A DNA stretch of 7,831 nt from JAGOEF01 sp964511665 (GTDB taxonomy: Bacteria > Bacteroidota > Bacteroidia > Bacteroidales > ML635J-15), in contig CAZEHA010000086.1 in assembly GCA_964511665.1 (NCBI GenBank), forward strand, positions 1-7,831. Direction: 5' to 3'. Positions 6,885 to 7,831 of the stretch are shown in pieces; the stretch's first letter is position 1; every line of letters starts with the position of its first letter. Made by a program: the position numbers and the translations under genes. A model generated the notes under the pieces. The model had not been told where the DNA came from. It did no database searches and saw only the letters and a program-made list of their open reading frames with translations.

Positions 6885-7286
6885 TATCGGAGGAGCTCGT
6901 AAACCAAGTGATGCAGTTACGAACGAAATAAAGAATGATGGAAATTCGGGAATGTATGTTACATCTTCCGAGATGGGTTGTAAATCGACATACCCAAAGT
7001 TTGAAAGAATGTAAAAATCGTGATTGTCGCAATTATTTAAGATTCGACCCTGTGCAGATGGAATTAGAACCGCTTGTTTAAGAACACATGCTGTTGAATT
7101 TGTATTTCCATCGTGTTGGTGGTCTTTTGCATCGTTATTGTGAACGTGAGCATCTGTATCACTTGCACAATGAGTCCGTTCAATGCAAACTTGTTGTTCG
7201 TGGTGGTGGTGCGGTAAAACAGCATGAGCCAATAAAACTATATTGGCTAAGAGGATAAAACTATATGCTGTTATCTTTTTAATCAT
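6879..7286 (-). CDS. Small His/Cys-rich envelope protein, first gene of operon
   Basis: I do not recognise a characterised protein. The 135 residues start with a hydrophobic segment (about 5-25, SFILLANIVLLAHAVL) that could be a signal peptide or a membrane anchor. HHHH follows directly at 26-29, with four Cys (34, 40, 67, 86) and many further His (39, 47, 49, 56, 58, 89). The C-terminus ends SFVTASLGLRAPPIV; this SLGLRAPP ending and the LPHHHH motif recall an uncharacterised Bacteroidota family seen beside metal-efflux operons (possibly the one called DUF6769, from memory and unverified). The content points to metal binding on the periplasmic side. As the first gene, followed by a gap of 86 bases to the adaptor, it is a candidate metal carrier, buffer or sensor for the pump, filling the role CusF has in enterobacteria but without resemblance to it. 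The start is the first Met before the hydrophobic segment, with a promoter-like box directly upstream. Confidence 0.85.
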   Translation of the reverse strand: MIKKITAYSFILLANIVLLAHAVLPHHHHEQQVCIERTHCASDTDAHVHNNDAKDHQHDGNTNSTACVLKQAVLIPSAQGRILNNCDNHDFYILSNFGYVDLQPISEDVTYIPEFPSFFISFVTASLGLRAPPIV

Positions 7287-7290
7287 TATG

Positions 7291-7298
7291 CAAATATA
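7291..7298 (-). promoter_or_regulatory. Bacteroidota-type -7 promoter element
   Basis: On the minus strand this reads TATATTTG, an exact fit to the Bacteroidota -7 consensus TAnnTTTG. No good -33 TTTG lies at the usual spacing; the nearest, at 7335-7338, is too far. The box ends four bases before the start codon of the small His-rich gene, so transcription would begin at or very near the ATG, giving a message with almost no leader. It is the only promoter candidate seen for the operon. Confidence 0.4.
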
Positions 7299-7387
7299 AA
7301 CGAAATATTGGTCGGAATTGTTTAAAAATCTTTACAAAAAATTATCAAGTTAGCAGAAACCTATCCACGGAGCGGGTGCGGTGGGAG

Positions 7388-7449
7388 AAAAGCATGTGTT
7401 TGGCAGCGAAGCGAGGCTTGCAGGGAAGGGCTGCCAAACTCTTGCTTTT
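7388..7449. repeat. Long imperfect inverted repeat (stem-loop)
   Basis: GTTTGGCAGC at 7398-7407 is an exact inverted complement of 7430-7439. Outside it, AAAAGCA at 7388-7394 complements TGCTTTT at 7443-7449, the two helices being separated by a symmetrical three-by-three mismatch. The central 22 bases are G-rich. Outside the stem, TGCGGTGGG occurs on both sides as a direct repeat (near 7377 and near 7451). There is no T-tract next to the stem, so a simple terminator is unlikely. It resembles dispersed intergenic repeats of Bacteroidota as I recall them; that is not verified. Confidence 0.6.
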
Positions 7450-7666
7450 ATGCGGTGGGGTATTTGTTTTTGTCTTTTCAATCGGGTAGTAAGTTGTCGG
7501 CGGAGTGTTTTTTTTCGCTTCCAACTAACGTCAAATTTTAATATCTGACAATCAGCTTTTTACATTATCATTCAATTTTCTTAAATTTTACCTAATCCTC
7601 TTTTACCGTTAGCAAAAAAACTCAACTTTTTTTTTGAAATAGTAGGGAGATTGCGCCTAACGTTTT

Positions 7667-7778
7667 CGGGCTTTGCGTTCGGGCGGGTTTCGGAGCACAA
7701 AACTGTCTGCCAGCACTGCACTTGAATAGAAGCACAAAGCTCCAAGTTTGCACATCACCCCGCCTGACGCAAAACCCG
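7667..7778. repeat. Large nested inverted repeat near right edge
   Basis: Arms 7667-7687 and 7759-7778 pair in three blocks (four, seven and six pairs) separated by one mismatch and a small internal loop. Inside them GGAGC at 7692-7696 pairs with GCTCC at 7739-7743. The eight-base direct repeat AGCACAAA lies at 7694-7701 and 7731-7738. GCCTAAC, fitting the RYYYAAC box of integron attC sites, sits just outside at 7655-7661. The matching right box at 7810-7816 (GTTGTAC) departs from GTTRRRY by one base. The structure is seen; an attC or other recombination role is only a guess. Confidence 0.55.
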
Positions 7779-7779
7779 T

Positions 7780-7807
7780 GTGTGTGCCCTGCATGAGCAG
7801 CGCACAC
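7780..7807. repeat. Small hairpin beside the large inverted repeat
   Basis: GTGTGTG at 7780-7786 pairs with CGCACAC at 7801-7807 (one G-U), then a two-base bulge, then CTGC at 7789-7792 pairs with GCAG at 7797-7800 around the loop ATGA. The hairpin begins two bases after the right arm of the larger repeat, so the two may form one multi-branched element. No T-tract follows. Confidence 0.5.
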
Positions 7808-7831
7808 TTGTTGTACGCTCTTGAAAAAGTT

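Larger units (their letters stand above)
7299..7831. other. Gene-free region upstream of the operon
   Basis: No convincing gene lies here. Positions 7299-7360 are AT-rich and should contain the operator region. Positions 7361-7470 are GC-richer and hold a large inverted repeat. Positions 7500-7650 are AT-rich, with homopolymer runs that include an A7/T7 palindrome at 7614-7633 around CTCAAC. Positions 7655-7816 hold a second, larger structured element. A 61-residue open frame at 7622-7807 (-) overlaps that element and has no recognisable protein character. Confidence 0.6.

Noticed and set aside
104..7484. Shared 12-mer TCTTTTCAATCG at 104-115 and 7473-7484 as a flanking direct repeat of a mobile unit
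   Set aside because: A 12-base match between two places in a window of this size is expected by chance, and similarity does not extend on either side.
7614..7633. A7/T7 palindrome around CTCAAC as a terminator
   Set aside because: It has no G-C pairs in the stem and no gene ends beside it within the window, so it is more likely simple homopolymer runs.
7622..7807. Open frame of 61 codons on the minus strand
   Set aside because: It lies across the inverted-repeat element, has no recognisable motif and no start-site context.
1..7831. CRISPR array, tRNA, rRNA or riboswitch
   Set aside because: No regularly spaced repeats, cloverleaf or known riboswitch core was seen on either strand.

Overview
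The window suggests a member of the Bacteroidota. The coding DNA is AT-rich, start codons are preceded by A/T-rich stretches without a clear Shine-Dalgarno, one site matches the Bacteroidota -7 promoter element (TAnnTTTG), and the proteins look like Bacteroidota versions of metal-efflux families. This is inferred from sequence character; no rRNA or marker gene is present.

Layout. Positions 1-51 (+ strand) are the last bases of a group II intron: a domain VI hairpin with a bulged branch-point adenosine and an AT 3' end. The intron body and any reverse transcriptase lie left of the window. The 3' exon begins with what looks like half of a terminator hairpin and a T-tract (54-77), followed by a gene-free, G-rich stretch to 265. 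Positions 266-7286 hold five genes, all on the minus strand and transcribed right to left: a small His/Cys-rich envelope protein (7286-6879), a His-rich lipoprotein adaptor of the CzcB/CusB type (6792-5242), a CzcA/CusA-type RND pump (5230-2129), a TolC/CzcC-type outer-membrane channel (2132-957) and a short DmeF-like cation diffusion facilitator (889-266). Positions 7287-7831 carry no convincing gene but hold a probable promoter and two large imperfect inverted repeats.

How it works together. The RND pump, adaptor and channel should form one complex spanning the envelope that expels metal from the periplasm. The diffusion facilitator would move cytoplasmic metal into the periplasm, where the complex can collect it. 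The small His-rich protein, encoded first, is a candidate periplasmic metal carrier or buffer. Four of the five proteins carry His clusters expected to bind metal, and only the TolC-like channel lacks an obvious one. The substrate cannot be fixed: the pump's TM4 motif is nearer CusA (monovalent Cu/Ag) in one position but has extra acidic residues, and the facilitator has the HxxxH/HxxxD pattern of the Co/Ni DmeF group.

The operon has no regulator in the window. It is an AT-rich module bounded on both sides by more GC-rich, structured, non-coding DNA and by a retroelement on the left, which fits an accessory region. The most interesting parts are the intron end with its split terminator, the small His/Cys protein, and the structured element at the right edge.
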